DNA of 64,000 nt from Callipepla californica brunnescens (GCA_023055505.1 JALIRH010000004.1:9047368-9111367); one strand, 5' to 3'. Positions 40,801 through 56,539 are shown, numbered from the stretch's first letter. The notes: generated by a model not told the origin, from the sequence alone. Made by a program: numbers and translations.

Positions 40801-42345
40801 AGCAAAATATGCCCCAAGCCTTTTGGGAGGAAAGAAGGATTACTTTAGCTCAGCTGTTGCCTTCACAGGTGTTTGAAGTAAGAAGAAAGCTTCAGTACCT
40901 CTACACACCTACCTGGAATACTTTATGCTAGTATCCATGTGTTCGTGTGCATGTACATCTGAATTACAAAACATTCAAATAAACAAGAATATACCTTCTC
41001 TCTTACCCAAAAGAAAGCTGCAGGCCTGATTTTAACCTGTCTTAAAAGAGAATAAAGTGGCATGTACACTTACAAATGGCATCAATTCTTCCTTTTCAGG
41101 TTTAAAGGAGAACATCCTGCCTGTAAAGCCTCATATGTGCTAACGTTCTCCTGCTCACTGAGCAGACTGCATCAGATCTGGCCCTCTTGTTTTCAGCTGG
41201 GGCAAACCAGGCTTAATGGAGCCATGACCACTTATGCCACTGAGAACAGAGCGCTCAGTATGCAGCTCAGAGAACATCTGAGCCAGCCTACACCACATGC
41301 TTGCAAGAGTGCACTTTGGCAACCCCACTTCACTTCCAATGGCAGGCTCTGCCCCATAGGAGAATGGGGAATCCAAAACAAATTACTGACTGCCCCGCTA
41401 AGCAAACCTTTTGGCACAGAAGTCTCACTTCCTAGAAAAGGAATTCACTGGTCTAGTAACAAGGCTGGCTGAAAAGTCCATGAGGGATTGTTACTTCCAT
41501 TTAAAACACTTTCTTTGGGTAAACAGCTATTCCCTTCTTGTACTATGACATTGTGGAGAGGTCACTGTAGGATGCTGGCTTTTAAAAATTGTTTAATTCT
41601 TTTAAACACTCTCTTCTACTTGCAACAACCTGCTAAAAAGATGAAAATAACATTGAGTTTCCTATTTGTTTGCCCTTTCCCATTTGGAGAGCATTGATTT
41701 TTTTTTTCCTGTTGTGCCAAGATTAATGTGGCCTGTTTGTTTGACAACAGATTCAACGTATCTAGTGCCCTGTCAAGCTAAAATGACTCTGTCTGTCGAC
41801 AGCATCCCTGCCTGGCACTGTGATGACCTGAAAAAAGAAGGCTTTGCTTGTTAACTGTCACTGCAAAACCATATTTCAGTAGCCTTTAAAAACGAAAACT
41901 GTTGCTGATAGTATATTTAAAATATTGCTGGCAAGCATCAAGAGATTCAGTGGAAACTATTAGGCAAGGAAGGATATCCAAATTATTCACTTAACATTCT
42001 GTCATAGTTCTGATTGCAAATGTTTCCAGATCATACAGGTACAAATCTTCATCCTCTCATGCTGTTTGATAGAGAAAACATTGGTTTGTCCTCCCTCCTC
42101 CATTTTAAGTAGAAAAAGAAACAGCATATAAGCAAAGTACAGAGAAGAAAATGAGAAAAGTCAGTAAAAAAAAGGACTGTTTCTTCCTCATTTAAGTATC
42201 GGATATGGACACCAGTTAAGAGTGAAAATACACCATGCTCTGCTCCTCTGAAAATGCCAGCAAGGTTCAAAAACCCTCCTCTCCCTCCCATCCTTCCTCC
42301 TTCCCTTCCCCTTTCTCTGGCAAAAGCCAGTACCAGTAATACCTA

Positions 42346-42471
<126 letters not shown>

Positions 42472-45400
42472 TTAGAAGCTAGATATCAGAATGCATCACA
42501 TATCATAACACATTTTCTTACCACTTACCCATTTCCCACTCCTCTTCATACGCATAGGACTCTTCAACTTATAACAATACATAATGTTTAACACTAAAAT
42601 AACACAGTATTTTTAAATTATTTGGTCTCAGCACTCCCAGCCCTGCAGGGCAGAAAACTGGCCAAATTTCAAAGTTGAAAGAAGTGTCCCATATCTATCA
42701 GTTCATGCTGGGAGCTATAGGAGCATCTGAAGCTATTGCTGCCTCACCACCAAAAGCCATGACATATCCTCCAAGTACAGAAGCTCCAACATGGCACTGA
42801 GAGCTCTCCTGACCTCTCATATGCACGAGTGGCCACTCTGCACTATGCATTGCATGCTCCATTGATGTGAGAAAATCCCCATCCTGAAGAACTGGCAGTG
42901 TATGTAGGGAAGAAGAAGGGCAGAGGGGTATTGTTATTTTAGAGCTGCAGAACTGAGGCAAGAAAGATAAAGAAATAAAAGAGGTGACATAAGAAGTACA
43001 AGTTACAACAAGAAATTAAACCCAATTACTGGAGCTTTGGTGTTCAGAGCCTTAAGTGTTAGACCTTGTTTTCTCTCAATTCCCAATCTGCCCAAGCACA
43101 GCTACTTCTAAGAGCGTGTCTTCAACGCTGAGTTAATAAGTTGTGACTAAGTCTCTGTAATTAGCACAAGTCATGTTCTTACCCAAAATTCCTATCATGA
43201 CTGCAGCGTGGTTTTAACTTGAATTTACTAAGGGTATTCATTAGAGATGAAGTCAGTGCAGCTCCTCAGCTGCTAGCAAAATTGCTCAGTGCTGCTCAAA
43301 GCCACACTGTGACTGCTCTGATTTGACCTAGGCTAACTTGAAGGGAGTTAATGCAGCACTGTGGAGACTCCAGATAACCAAAATAAATTCTCCAACAGTG
43401 CGCAATCTAAGCAACATAGAGACTTCCAGGAATCCACAAAGACAAGAAAATGTCATAAAGAAGAAAACAAGAACAACTAGGTAGGGCTTTTTTTTCCGTT
43501 CTTCAAATAAATGATTATCCTGAAGCTGTTAACCTAACAATCCAAACATTAACAAACTACAAAAACATCCCTGAACATCTCAGCAGGGCTCAGACAAATA
43601 ATCAGGAACTTGTTCCAGTATAGCCTCAGTTCCTGATGTCATTTAATTTCCTGAGATATCATCCTCTACTAAACCTGAACACAGACAACTTTCTTTGAGG
43701 GCTAGTAAGATACTCAGCAGGAAATTAGAAAGTGTTAGTTTTCCAGCAATAAAAAGAGGAGAAGGATCTTCCAGCATATTGGCAATCATGCAGATCTCTC
43801 TTCCTCAACACTACCACACAAAAACTTCACGCTTGGTCTTCCTCACGTATCAGGATGGAGGAAAAGTGTACACAGTACCCGATACTGACATCTGTGTAGG
43901 CATAACTGGCTCATGATCAGCACTCAGATGAAAGCCATTTATACAAACAGGGAACGAGAACTGGGTAGACCTCAACTGAACATCTACTCCACTGAAACAA
44001 ATGGCAGGAGAGACAATTTATGTAATTTTTGTCTCCTCTTCAAAAAGACTTGTTGCTCTTTTACCCTCTGGGATATGCACTGATACTTGCAGAGGGCTTG
44101 CTGAAGCTGGATTAGCTTCAAGGATGAGGAAAAACAAAACAGAACAAGTGCCCACTCCCATCACAATTCTCCAGCAGTAACCAGATTCAGACACTAGCAT
44201 CACGCACCATCACTGCTCAGAAGCATGAACTCCCACAGCGCAGTTCCCTTTGGATGAGACCAGATGCTTAATGGGGAACACGATCACTGCACTAGCTATG
44301 GCAGTGGTCATCCAACCTCATTCTCCATCCTCTGAGCTTCCTGCCTGCGTATAATGGAATTCCCTGTAGAGCTGCTAAATGACTGAATTGGAGATTCACT
44401 TCTGAAAAAACTCTCAGTGGGTGCTTTGGCAGTGCACGTTCAGACCAAGTGAGTGATGGATGGCAGCATCCCAGCAGGGTCCTGCTTGCTTACTGTCCTA
44501 AAGCAAGAGATGAGGCAGTGATTTATGAGCACTGCTCATAGAAGGAGCCTCAGTTACAGCACTGCATGGCCTCTGCTCAGTAAGAGAAAATCAGGCAAGA
44601 AAGCAAATACCCACTTACAACCTACATACTTAGGTTAGAAAGCTATTAAAAGGAAATATCTCAAATTACTTTCATCACTTTAAGAGTGTGCCAGGTCCTG
44701 CACATATTTTTAACTTCCTGGAAACTAAATCCCCAGAGGAAATTCAGTTTCTGAGGTCTTGACTTCAAGCAGGGTATGCAGAAAACATCCAGCTTGATGT
44801 GCCTGTGGCAGCAGTGCCCTGCAATGTATTCAGTCACATGCTGCACGTCGTCAGTGCTGGCCACAGCCTGCTTTTCAGCCTACTACCTTTTTTCTAGCTG
44901 TAAACCAGGGATAAAATCAACCTACCCTTCAAAGTGGGACCCTGTACAACCCTTCAGTGAGAAGGAGCTTTACGAAGGAGAAGTGTTTATACTTCTCACT
45001 GTCTGAGCTCATTGACAAGACACTGGTAGCTGTATTATTTCAACAAGAGAATCCCAGGTCTCTGAACAGGTGAAACTGTTCTTCCTCAAAAATCTGATAG
45101 CTGTGCCCTGTCCCTTCTCTCTTCCAAAGAAATACAAGAGTTCCCCAAAACCACTTGCTCGAGGTGATTGCTGCAACTGTTTTCTTTGGATGGCTCTCTT
45201 GGTTCCTCTTCACACAGAGAAGCCAGAAATTGTTACGTGCCAGATACACCGTAGATCTCAACAATGATCTGTTCACTACTGATGGTGGATCTGGCACCAA
45301 CGGAGAGGTATCACCTTTCTGCAAAAGAGGAGAGGCCTTAAAAAGCAAGCAGCTTTGCCTTCTTCCCCAGAGCTCTGCCTGCTTTTGTGCACTCCTGCGC

Positions 45401-48400
45401 TTTCAGGCCATACAGCGCTGTCCAGCTCTGAAGGACAGGAGAGCATAGAAACCCTGCAGGGTTGTTTGCTTTAATGCAGAAGCAATTACCAGAAAGCAGG
45501 CCAAACTCAGAACAGCCTGTCTGGGGAGGCTCAGAGTCTGTGATAAACAGTATACATAGAGAAACATTTGCATAGTCGTTAAAAAAGAAGAAAAAAAAAA
45601 AGTGGAGCCCTCTGAATCACACAGACACCAACAACGTGATGGGATCCCAGCAATAGCTTGGGCTGCCTCATACCAGAGCAGGTTATTGACTGTGCAGCAC
45701 TTCAATGCCTTGGAGCTAAGGGGAAAAGCTGTGAAAGGCTGTGCAGGGTAAATGGAGACACACTGCTAACTTGTAACCATGCAGGTGCCAATTAGAGGCT
45801 TTAAAAATCTATGCAGGAGGCTGATTTGACAGGATGCTCCAGTGATTCAACTAATGACAAAGAGCAACATGAGGGCAACACGACCCTTAGAGGAATACTG
45901 CAAAGCTCCACTTCCTCTCTGCCGCCTCTACTTCACCCTCCTTCTCTCCCAGAGGAATCTCTTGTTTAAACCCATCTCATCAGCACAGTTTCCACTGACA
46001 AGTGCTCTGCTCCCTTGCCTTCCAAATCACAGACAAGCAGGGTGCAAATTCACCTACAAGGCAAGGGGAGCAGGTGGAGGGAGCCATATGTGTCATCTTC
46101 ATCACATACGTCTCAGTGGTGAAGAAAGGTTCCTTTCTTGAATTCACATTCAAAAAGGTGATGACCATCTAAGTTAAATTTTCTTACATTTCCATAATAA
46201 CAGAAAGGAAAAAAAAAGAAAAAGCTATTTTTGAGATCAGAAGAGAACAACATTAAAACAGAAATAGTGCTGTACAAGTAACTGTGAGCATGTCCCGTGG
46301 GGATATCACTCTTCCAAACGAACTTCAGTCATAACAATAATGTAAGCAATATCGCATTGGATTTCTTGCATCTTTACATTCAATGAAAACATAAACAGGG
46401 TAGAAGTGGAAAAAGAACTGTTTTTAAATGATGAAACATTACAAGATCTTCCTCTGCAGCTCTGAATTGAATTGATATTTCACTTAGTGAAAGTGGCCTT
46501 TCATTACATTTATCCAAAACTTCTTCAGCAGGCCATTATAGAAGCAAATGGAGAACCACAAAAGTTGGCTACTTACAAGAGATATTTCCTGCTGCTATTC
46601 TAGCCATTAGCTTCAAATTTCTGAATATAGCGAGCCAAATTCAAAGCGTATTGAAGTCAACAAAAGACATCAATTGACTTAAGTGGGCTTTGAATCAGAC
46701 CTTCTAATGATCATTAAGTGGTATCTGGAAGAAATCTTCTATTACACAATTTTGACTAATTAAATGCTTTAACATGAATTCAGGTTTTCTGCTAAGTACT
46801 AGTAATTACGAGAAGATTCTATAAAAAGTGGATAAATGAGGGGAAACTAGATTTAGATACACACAGAATCAGGCAGCTAGACAATACTGCACAGAATACA
46901 ACAAACAGACAAAATTACTGGAAAGCTGAGCAATTCTTCATTTTATTGAAAGCTCTATTATGGGCTCATTCTATCACAATTTTTGTTTGCATGCGTGCTT
47001 CTCAAAGTTATTTCCCCATAAATGAAAATGAAAATAGAGGTATGTGTTAGAAGCGAGTGAGCTGCATATTTGATGTTTAAATCTGCATGTACAAACTTTT
47101 ATGTCATGAATCTATGGTAGGGAAACAAACTGCTGTTATAATAGAATGTCAGCTTCTACTCGTCTTTATTGAAACAAGTATTTTTCCTTAGTCTCTTCAA
47201 ATTTGCATCGCAAGAGCTGCAATGAATTTCAAAATTTGGCATAATGTCTGAGAGTATGAAACCGGCTGAAGTGTCACGGTGACTATTTTCACCATGTCCC
47301 TTCTGCTGGCTCCACCATACCTCCACAACAGGTGAGGACACTTGGTCTGGCCTGCTGATTTCAAGGTTCTGAAGAACCTTGGGGTAGTGGTTATCTGATC
47401 ATAGAAAATCCTTCCCAGGATGGTTTAACTTTGCAGTTAACACCTGCAGCATTTCTCAGTGCTTTGCCATAAGGCTACTGAGCACATACAGCCATTAGAC
47501 TTATCGGCAGCGTATGCTTCTTTAAGAAGCATCAGGCCTTCATGCAAGGGACACTGATGGGAGCTGACAACGAGTGGATTTATTCATTCAGCACTTGAGA
47601 TTATCTGCTGCCTGGTGGTACACAGCTAGCAAGTGAGTGACGCGCAAGGTTCTGCCAGCAGTCAGCAGAATCAGCCCCTTTACACCGCAAGGCAAAGAGC
47701 GTCCCGTCACCTTGGTGAGTGCCTCATCCTGGCTGCCAACACCAAGCAGCACACGGGACTGAACACAAACCAACAACCTCTCTGCAGGGGAAAGGACCCG
47801 ATATTTTACTTGCCTTTCCTCCTTCCTCCCTTATCTTGGTTTTTAACTTTGATGTGCGCTGTGCACATCAGAATGCTTGCACAGCTGTTTTTTTCATCCG
47901 GGAAAAAAAACCAAAACAACTCATGTGCAGCCCAGTTTGTTATGAGAAACCCATTACTCCAAATCAGCAGCCACAGCCAAGCCCTTCTGAAGAGTGACAG
48001 CTGCTGCTCCAAAGCTGTCCCTGCCACCTTAACTCTGTAGTGCTCACCCCAAACTTAGAAACTAGAGCAGCACTGTAGGCGGTACTCCCCTGAAGCTCTT
48101 CTCCTGAAGGACCAATAAACTTACACTTGTGACACAGGCCTCATAAACAATCTTTCTTTTTTTTCTTTTGACTCTTTTTGCGACAAATACATTACAGAGC
48201 ACACCAACAGCCTAAGAGCCTGGTGCAGTTCACAACTCATCTATCACCAGGAGAATGCACTGCCATTCAAATGCCCTGGGGGGAACAACCCTCAGCTACA
48301 GGAAAACAACCACACGCTCAGAGGAGAAACAAGCTGCAAAACTGAGGAGTATCAATAGTTCAACCTCAAATAATACAAGTGCAGAGCTCCAAAAAAAAAG

Positions 48401-51400
48401 GGCTGAGAGGGAGGAATAGAGACCTTACAGATTTAATGTGGCAGAACCAAAGACAATGCTGGAATGTCAGAGCTGGAGATGGTGGAGGAGGCAGAAGTTG
48501 CTGAATTCCATTAAGGGAATATGGGCAAGCACAAGAGTTGGTACAGCATAGCACAGCATGTCCTGCCAAAAAATACAGTGCAGAGTTTCTGAAAGCATTG
48601 GTTGAAGCATGTGATAAGACAGAGGAGCTCCCAGGAGCGTGAGGAAAGGCAACGAGACGGTGCAGAGATGCCGGCAGCACCACGGACTGGATACTTCTGG
48701 GAGCCCATCAGCAGTAGGGAGAGAAATTTAAAAGGACACTTTTGGAAAAACTTCAAAGGATAAACTCTACCATTTCCTACATGTCTCAGATAGCCTCTTC
48801 CTATTCCCTGCTTTCTTCATTAGTCATACTGGCCTTGTTTACCTCCTCGGCATTGTCTTACACAAACGTCCTTTACACTTTCTCCCTAACACTCTTCCTG
48901 AAGTAATCAATAGAATAGATGCTGTTTCCTTCTCTAAATCTTTCCTTAATAGCCATCTCAAAGAAGCAAGGCAAGCAACAAATGCTCCAAGAGAGGGCAG
49001 AGTAGCTGGAGCTGGAGCTGAGATCAGAGGCAGAAAGCCAGAATCTATTGCTGCTCTGTGCTTCCACGAAAAGCGTAATGACACCAACCATTTTGAAGAG
49101 TGGAAAACCTTCAATATGAATTTTGTTATTCTACTGTATCCCTCTGCTTTTCATTTTTGCATGCCACTTGGCTGAGTATTTGTATGTACTTGTATGTTAA
49201 GGTCTCGTCCCAGCTGAGTTAAAAAACCTAAAAAATCTAGAGAGATTCTCCACCTCCTATAGCCCCACACAGCTGACATCAAAAGAAGCAGAGACTGAAG
49301 GACCCACTGATCTCACCCTTGGTCCATTTTCCGAACATGCTGTTGAAGCTTCGTGCTTCAACTGCACCTCCCAGAGGAGCACAGTCCCAATCAAACAGCA
49401 GCATGGACCTCATCCATGAACTGCAAGAAGGCCAAGGGCGACAAAGACCCACAAAGTTCATTGTTTGTATTTTGCTCTGCAATAAAGAGGGAGCCTTGAG
49501 GAGCAGCCTGGCAGTGGCAGACAGATGAGAAGAGAGATGATTTGATGCCAAACTGGGGAGCCAGTGGCTGCGTGTTCAGGGAGGTCAAGCAACTGCTGGC
49601 CTCCCTGCCTTCTCCAGCAGGTTTGCAGCAGTCAGTAGCACACTGCAGCGTGAACAGCAGACCCAGCTTGACCTGTGTCAGCTCTGTGTTACCACTTCTA
49701 TGTTCAGCCTGGTTTATGTACAGTGATCCCAAGATCTTATTGATGATGCTGACATTAGTTTCCTTTATCCATAAAATAGGCACTCTGAGCAGTAACAAAT
49801 GCACTAGTTCAGACACTGCCTCCCCTGTGGTATCTGCCCATGCATCTCTGCATTTCCTCAGCACAGATTTCCTTGAAGGAGAAACAGTAAGCGAGGTCCC
49901 ACCCGAGGCTCTCCCAAGGATCAGTCAGTCTCCTATCCATGCATTTTTCTGGAGTAAAAGAGATGTGGATTATGAATCCGGATGATAACAGTGAAAAGGA
50001 ATTAATATGAATAACCTTGGGTCAAATTTTTCAGTATTTCATTTTTGATGTGGGTTTCTCTCGACAAATGTGATCCCTTTTATAGACAGTAAGGCCTGAA
50101 AAAATGGCTGTCTCTCCATAAAGAAATGAATTAGTTCTTCAGTTTCAAACACCTCTGACCGCTAATATACATGTGGGATTATAACCTTTTAATGCAGAGC
50201 CACCTCAAACAGAGACATGTCTTTTCATATCTTTCAAGACAGGACTGAACAGCATAGGAAATCAGCAGTGACCTTGAAATACCTTCATCTCTGGACTATC
50301 TGCCTGAATCTGGCCAGCAGCAGAAAGGCTCAAACCCTGGTAACCTCAGTTTCTCGGTGACTCTCATGGTAGATTTATCTTCATAAACTCAGTCCCAGTC
50401 TCAGGTCAGGAGTAGACTATGGCCAGACAGCTCAATGGATATTGCAGACATCTCCCCCTCCTGCAGCTACTGTGCCTCGGAGCTGAGAAGTGACCCATGT
50501 TTTCAAGATGATACTAGCCCTGCTGCAACAGCTTTCTCCATGGTGCCTACCCATTCTGTTTGTTCCTTTGACATCAAGGAGGCAGCAGAGACAGCAACGC
50601 TGGCTGGGAGTCGTACTCTGGTTTCAATCTATAGAAAGGATGCCAAATGTGGCAGGAACTGCAGTACAAGGCAAGAGGCAAAAAGAAGAGAGAAATAAAG
50701 CTGCACATTTTGCTTCAGTCTTGAGTCTGCCTGTACTCACTCCCTGTCTTTCCCCAGGGTCAGCCTGCAACAGAAGACATTATAGCAAGACTTTGTACTC
50801 CCCTCAGTGAAGCCAGCGTCTTCCTCTGTTTTGTACAAGCAACAGAAGCTGCAGAAAATTAGTCGATTGCTGCCATCAGCATCCAGGATCTCTCACAGCT
50901 GGGAGTTAAGAGATCAAAGACAGCAATGAAGGAACATTTTGTTTCTCAGCTATTTTATCTCTGCTCTTCTCATATTCCTCCCATCACACATCAACCCCTT
51001 ATTGCTGGAGGTCCTGATGACATCTTGCAGCCGATCAACATCACTATCAGGATCAAGAAACCTCTTGGCAAGGGAGATTTATAAACAACACTGTAAAGAG
51101 ATGCTCTCAAGCATCTCTGAACAGGCATCGAGGATAAGCACAGTCATTCCTTCCCCACATTCACCAAATCTCCTTGAGAAAAGAGAGCTCAGGCAGCTCA
51201 TCCTTACACAATGGTCCAGTCAAAACAACTCTAGTTGTTGAAGCAATAACACGAAGCAACAGAATGAGCACTCCACTCTCACCCTTCTCCCTAGTCCACC
51301 AAAACCCATAGAACTCTCAGACAGCAATAAAATAAAAGTATTAATATCTTAGATGTTTACTGAACGTGGCAAAGCCTGGCAAGGTAATAAATGCCCAAAT

Positions 51401-53544
51401 GAATTCAGAAACACACCTTAGAAGCATACCCCATATCCAGACTACATCTAAGTCTTTCAAATAGCCACAAACTAGACCGGAATCAAAAATTCTTGACAAA
51501 AAATCTCAGAGTCTGACTTGGTAGGTAGCTGATAGCTGTCCAGCTACAGAGCCATGCTGTGGGAAAGAAGTAGGTGGGCTTCTCAAAGTACTTTAACTTT
51601 CCCAGATTCTTGGTGACACATCCCAGAGACAATTGCTTTCTACAGACAGTTCTGGTGTGCTCCCTTGAGGTCTTGCTGAGACTAAGCTGAGTATGACATC
51701 TGCATGACTTTCAGCCCCCCAGCTTTGCTCTTCAGGAAGTTGTCTTCCACAAAAAGAGAAATGACCAAAGTCTGCTGCCTTCAGGAAACAGAATGGCATC
51801 CTTCCTATTTTGGCAGAATTAGATACTCGCAGATGATTAACAATGGCAAGAGATTAAGAGAGAAAAACAAGAGGAATGACTTATAAAGTTTTCAAGCATA
51901 TTCTCCAGAGTCAGATATAGTTTTTTTCCACATCTTCATTATACTCCCCAATGCATTATTCAGTTTGCTTGGACTTTTAGGAGCACTTAGCTTTGGCCTA
52001 TATCTTTACCTCAGAGTCTGTGGTACTCTTCCTATGAAATGAGACCAGAGTTAGCCAGCAACAAAAGGCAAATTCCATCTTATAGTTCTTTGTCCCTAGA
52101 GGTGTCTCGTGCAATCTAAGGCCTGCCTCACTATTTATGAAGCTGCATCTAGAACACTGCTGTCCAAATCCCGTTTATACAACTCCGCAGTATTTCCAAG
52201 CCTTTCTGGGTCATAAGACAGCTCTTTAGCTTTACCAGTCTAAACTTGAGCTGAATCATTCCCCAAGTTAAAATAGATTATCTTTGCCACACAGTGACAG
52301 TCTGCAGTGTAGAAAATTTCTCCCTTGAATTACCTGAGTCAACCACATTTTTATGACTATATATACAGTATACTATGTATGCTGCAATGCAGATACGCCC
52401 ACCAACACAGCATTATTGCGTGGAGACCAATTAAATGAATGCATTTTAAACCTGAGGAAGGTGGTATTTTCATTATTTCTACAGATGTTGTGAGCTCTGC
52501 ATCTTCAGAATGGTTATCTTTGAGTGTAATTGCTTACCTGAGGCTCTCCCTATTCCTTCATGTCTGCACTACTCAACATACCTAATACAGAGCTGAAAGA
52601 TACTTTGCTTCAACACTTTGTTATGTCAGGAGATAATGCATCTCTAAGGAAAGTACTAAAGACAAAACAATTACATACAGGAAGCTACAGGAAAGTCCAA
52701 ATGATAACCAAATGAGTTTAATTCTCTGAAGAAAACAGGCGTGGCTAGATACGCTTTCTGTAGCTATTCCTGAAAGCAGAAAATCAATCACTGCAAAAAC
52801 AGAAGAAAATCTGAAAATCGAAGCTCACTTAAATCACACCATCTTAGGCCTGAACATCTTAATCCCTTGCACTTGCCAAACATTTATGATAACGCTTACA
52901 TGTGCAGAGTAAAAAGTGCTTATCAATAGTTTACTAGGAGCAAGCTAAATTTGAAAGCAACAACAAATGAAATGGACAGCTGGGATAGATCTACCCACCT
53001 ACACATTCAATTTTTCAGTATTTTCCACCAGAGTTCACATTCATCAGTCAGCTGAACCTTGATCCCAGATGTTTGGAACATGCAAAAATCAACCTGTGAA
53101 CCAGGGAGTTTTCCAAGACACAGCAATACAATCACAACACTGTTTTGGAATGAAAAGGTGAGGGATGACAGACATGCCATCCTCTCTCAACAGAAAAGAA
53201 AACCAATTACTTCTCTTTAGAGGAGACATAATTAGCTCCCATCCTTCCAATGGAGAAAGCCTTCCATTTCATGAAAAGCTTCTGCTGCCTCCCACGCAAA
53301 CACACATCAGAGAAAACTCCACCAAAACCCTGCTGAGGCAGATGCCGTGCTGAGGAAACCCAGCAGCAGCCTCAAATAGGAGGAAACAGTGCCTGTGATG
53401 CTCAGCCCTCATGTTTAACCCTGACTTACATAGATGTAAGAAGTCAGGCAGAGATGCTGCCCTTGCACCGTAGAGAATCTAGCAAGATGGTATGCAAACC
53501 CTCAAGATATTTAGGGGTAGCTGATAATTACATTATTATACACT

Positions 53545-54010
53545 GACTACTCCAAAAGTAATGTCTTCTATTTATTTCCATGGAAACTACAACAGATACG
53601 AAGAACACAATAACACTCTTTGATGGAGCAAATTCTCAGCTACAGAGCGTTACTTTTTCAACAGAGTCACCACTGCCAGCTGTGCATTTTTGTCAGTTGT
53701 GAACAAAAACCTGCATGTTCTGCTTGCAAAACAGAGGTGACGACTGCTACTGTCACCACTGCTGGCATGCACCACCTACTGCCTCACCGAGCTCATACCC
53801 ACTGGTTGGTCTCCAGAAATGGTCTACAGAAATCAAGCGTCAATGAACGTAATTTTTTTTCTGCATAGAGCAGTTCAATTCCATTCTTTTGCCTCATCCA
53901 TTCTTCCATGTCAGACGCCATTTTGTCAGACTGCCCCTCTGCTGCCATGTCACACGGCAACAAAATGTAAGGGAATATTGGCAGGAAGGTTGATACTGTA
54001 GGCAAGGATT
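53545..54010 (-). mobile_element. Mariner fragment, minus orientation, about 465 bp
   Basis: The left boundary carries the 3-prime terminal repeat GACTACTCCAAAAGTAATGT. On the minus strand the order matches the copy at 25935: CAACCTTCCTGCC, CATTTTGTTGCCGTGTGAC, then a frame reading MRQKNGIELLYAEKKL and the ETNQWV region (compare MRQRCITEFHVQKKV and RDQPVGV). The 5-prime terminal repeat, expected near 54030-54100, is absent. The catalytic core is also missing, and a segment unlike the first copy fills 53560-53790. Confidence 0.72.
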
Positions 54011-56539
54011 ATACTGTATCACATTGCTGTGTAATATGAATTTACGTATGGCTCAGAAATTTAATTTGTGTACTGTGTACCTTTCCTTAAGCTGATTCCT
54101 GCACTGATGCAGCAGTAATCCCTATTCACAGCCCCTCCTCTATGTAGGAAATGAGCACTGCAGGTAAAGGATTTGCCTTCAGTGGCTTGTTGCTAAACAA
54201 CATGGGACAGCAGGGTAATGCTCTTTCATTTATTGGCTCTGAGAACTAAGGGCTTCTGCAAGGCAATCTTGCAGGGTATGCAGGAAAGCTTTATGGCAGT
54301 TTGCCTCAAACCCACCTCACATTTTTTTTGCCAAAGGATAACATGGAGAAGTACTTTTTCTTTTCAAGGGTCCTAAAATTACAGTTGGGTGCCATTCAGT
54401 GGGAAGGGATGAAACAGTAGGTGACAGGGTGATCTTCAGAGGCCAGCCCCTCTTCTCTGCAGAGTTCTACATAACTGTTAAAGAGAGTGGAGGCAATTTT
54501 CCCTCCCTTGATCACAGCTGTATTCCATCCCAAGTGAACAAGTAGAGATTTATCAAGAGTTCTGTTGTATCCTTTGGTATCACTCTGCTGCCTATACATT
54601 CCTGTATTTAGAGTGGGTTAATACTACACATACAAATTGGAGCCTGATTTTGTTTTGGAGTGGATCCCTTACATCACCACAGAAGCCACTCAGTCATGCT
54701 CTACAAAGTCTCAGGGGCTGTGAGAGCCTTTTTCTGACTTCTGCTTTTGCATTCTTATGCTTCTAAACCATTAATATTTTCTCTTCCACACTACTCTTTT
54801 TTTCTGAGGCAGAAGTGATTTTTCATTGTGATTGTCCACGCTCCTTCCAGGGCACCCATGGACACGAACCTGTAGAAAACTTGTTACTTTAAACAGCATT
54901 TGAAGTGCTTGCTTTAATCTGCTTCATTCTCATAATAGACTAAGCTCTATTTGAAAGCCACAGAAGACAGTGAAGTGATGCAAGGTGAGGGAAAACTATG
55001 CCGCAACTTCTGGCAAACAGTACGAGAGAAATGCCTTTAGTATGAAAGCTCTTGGTGGCCAGTGTAAACATTTCTGGTGGCAAAGCAAGAAATGTGGACA
55101 GTGCTTACATCTGACTCGTTCAACATGCATTTTGCAGAGCTGCTTCCAGTGAGATTCTTTTGGACAAGTCTTCATTTACCCAAGGAGACAAGCACTGCCA
55201 TTCCTATTCTCTGCAGGAACAGTACTTGCTCAAGAAACTCAAGATGTCTCCTCAGGGTGTAATTTAACACTCTCCAGGCATCCCAAGACCCCTGAAGCAC
55301 TGTTTTGTCTCTGATATCTTATCTAGCTCATGATCTGCAGATGATCAGTCACTTAAAGCCCACAGGAGAGAGGACTGCTGCCTACCCACGGAAAGCCTGA
55401 GTTCATCAGTTATAGCTTCAAACAACTGAGCAGAAGCTTCACATCAGGAAAATAAATACAGAACACAGTTCTGATACATTCTCGTTAGGGAAATACATGG
55501 CGGTTCTTTAAATCAGAAACAAAATAAGCAAAAGAGGAAAAACAGCTAACAGTTCTCCCTTGAAAGCACTCTGAGTACCTTCAAATATGACAACATTTCT
55601 CGTTGAAGGAAAGGGAAATGTGGTGCACTGCTTTGTCCTTTCCTTGCTCTAAACTCATCCTTTTCCATGGTACGTTCATCTATGTCCTAACCAGTTCCCA
55701 GGTGGCCTCCAGATGGAAGGCAGCACTGCTGCTTAGTTCCTCAGTGGGGTTACTCTGCTGAGGTCATCCCAAAATTCCCTAACTGCCCCACCTGCAGCAG
55801 GCTTCCTTCCCCTAGGAGTGCGTGATGCTACCCACGGACCCAGGACCTCAGTGGTGTAGCAGAACTGTGAAAAGCTACGGAGAGTTTACATGAATGAGCG
55901 AGTCTAATTTTCAAATTTAGGCCAGAAGCAGCTCGCCCAGACTATTTTTTTTCTCCTTCATACTGATTATTCAACCGAAAGGGTTTTCAGATGACCTGAG
56001 GGGATTGCCTTCATGGGTGAGTGTGCACTTTACCAGAAGCCCTGTTTGGCAGAATTACTTGATTATAAGCGTTTTGCTTCTGTTGCCCTTGCTGCACACC
56101 TCCCTTCCTGGCTTCTGGCCATCTCCAAGTCCTGTGCTAACTTCTTTTCACAGCACACCAGGGACCCAGCAGACGCACAAACTACGTAGTCGAATGATTG
56201 CTTTGTGCCCCAGCCACTGCCAAATATCTTACTGCACAGCCCAGACGAGCCTACACACAATGACCTTTTGCTACAGACAATCAGCATCTCTTTCTAGAAA
56301 TGCCGTCATTCTACTTGAAATGCCACCTGGCTTCTGCAGGAGTGATCCTAAACCAGCAGAGCAAATCAAGCAAGGGGTTAATACAGGATTTATATTTTGT
56401 TTTCACCCAGGGCTGGAGTATTCCTTTTTTATCCTCCCCTTATGACACCTTTTAAAATTGAGTTGCTTTTTTCAGCCCCAAGCCCACCTAAAGCCAAGGG
56501 GTCAAGCTATGTTTCTCAACTCCTTTGTTCATCAGAGCA

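Noticed and set aside
49391..49864. 157-codon minus-strand open frame, the longest in the window
   Set aside because: The composition and sequence look random. No domain, no conserved motif and no matching splice structure, and an overlapping plus-strand frame is of similar length.
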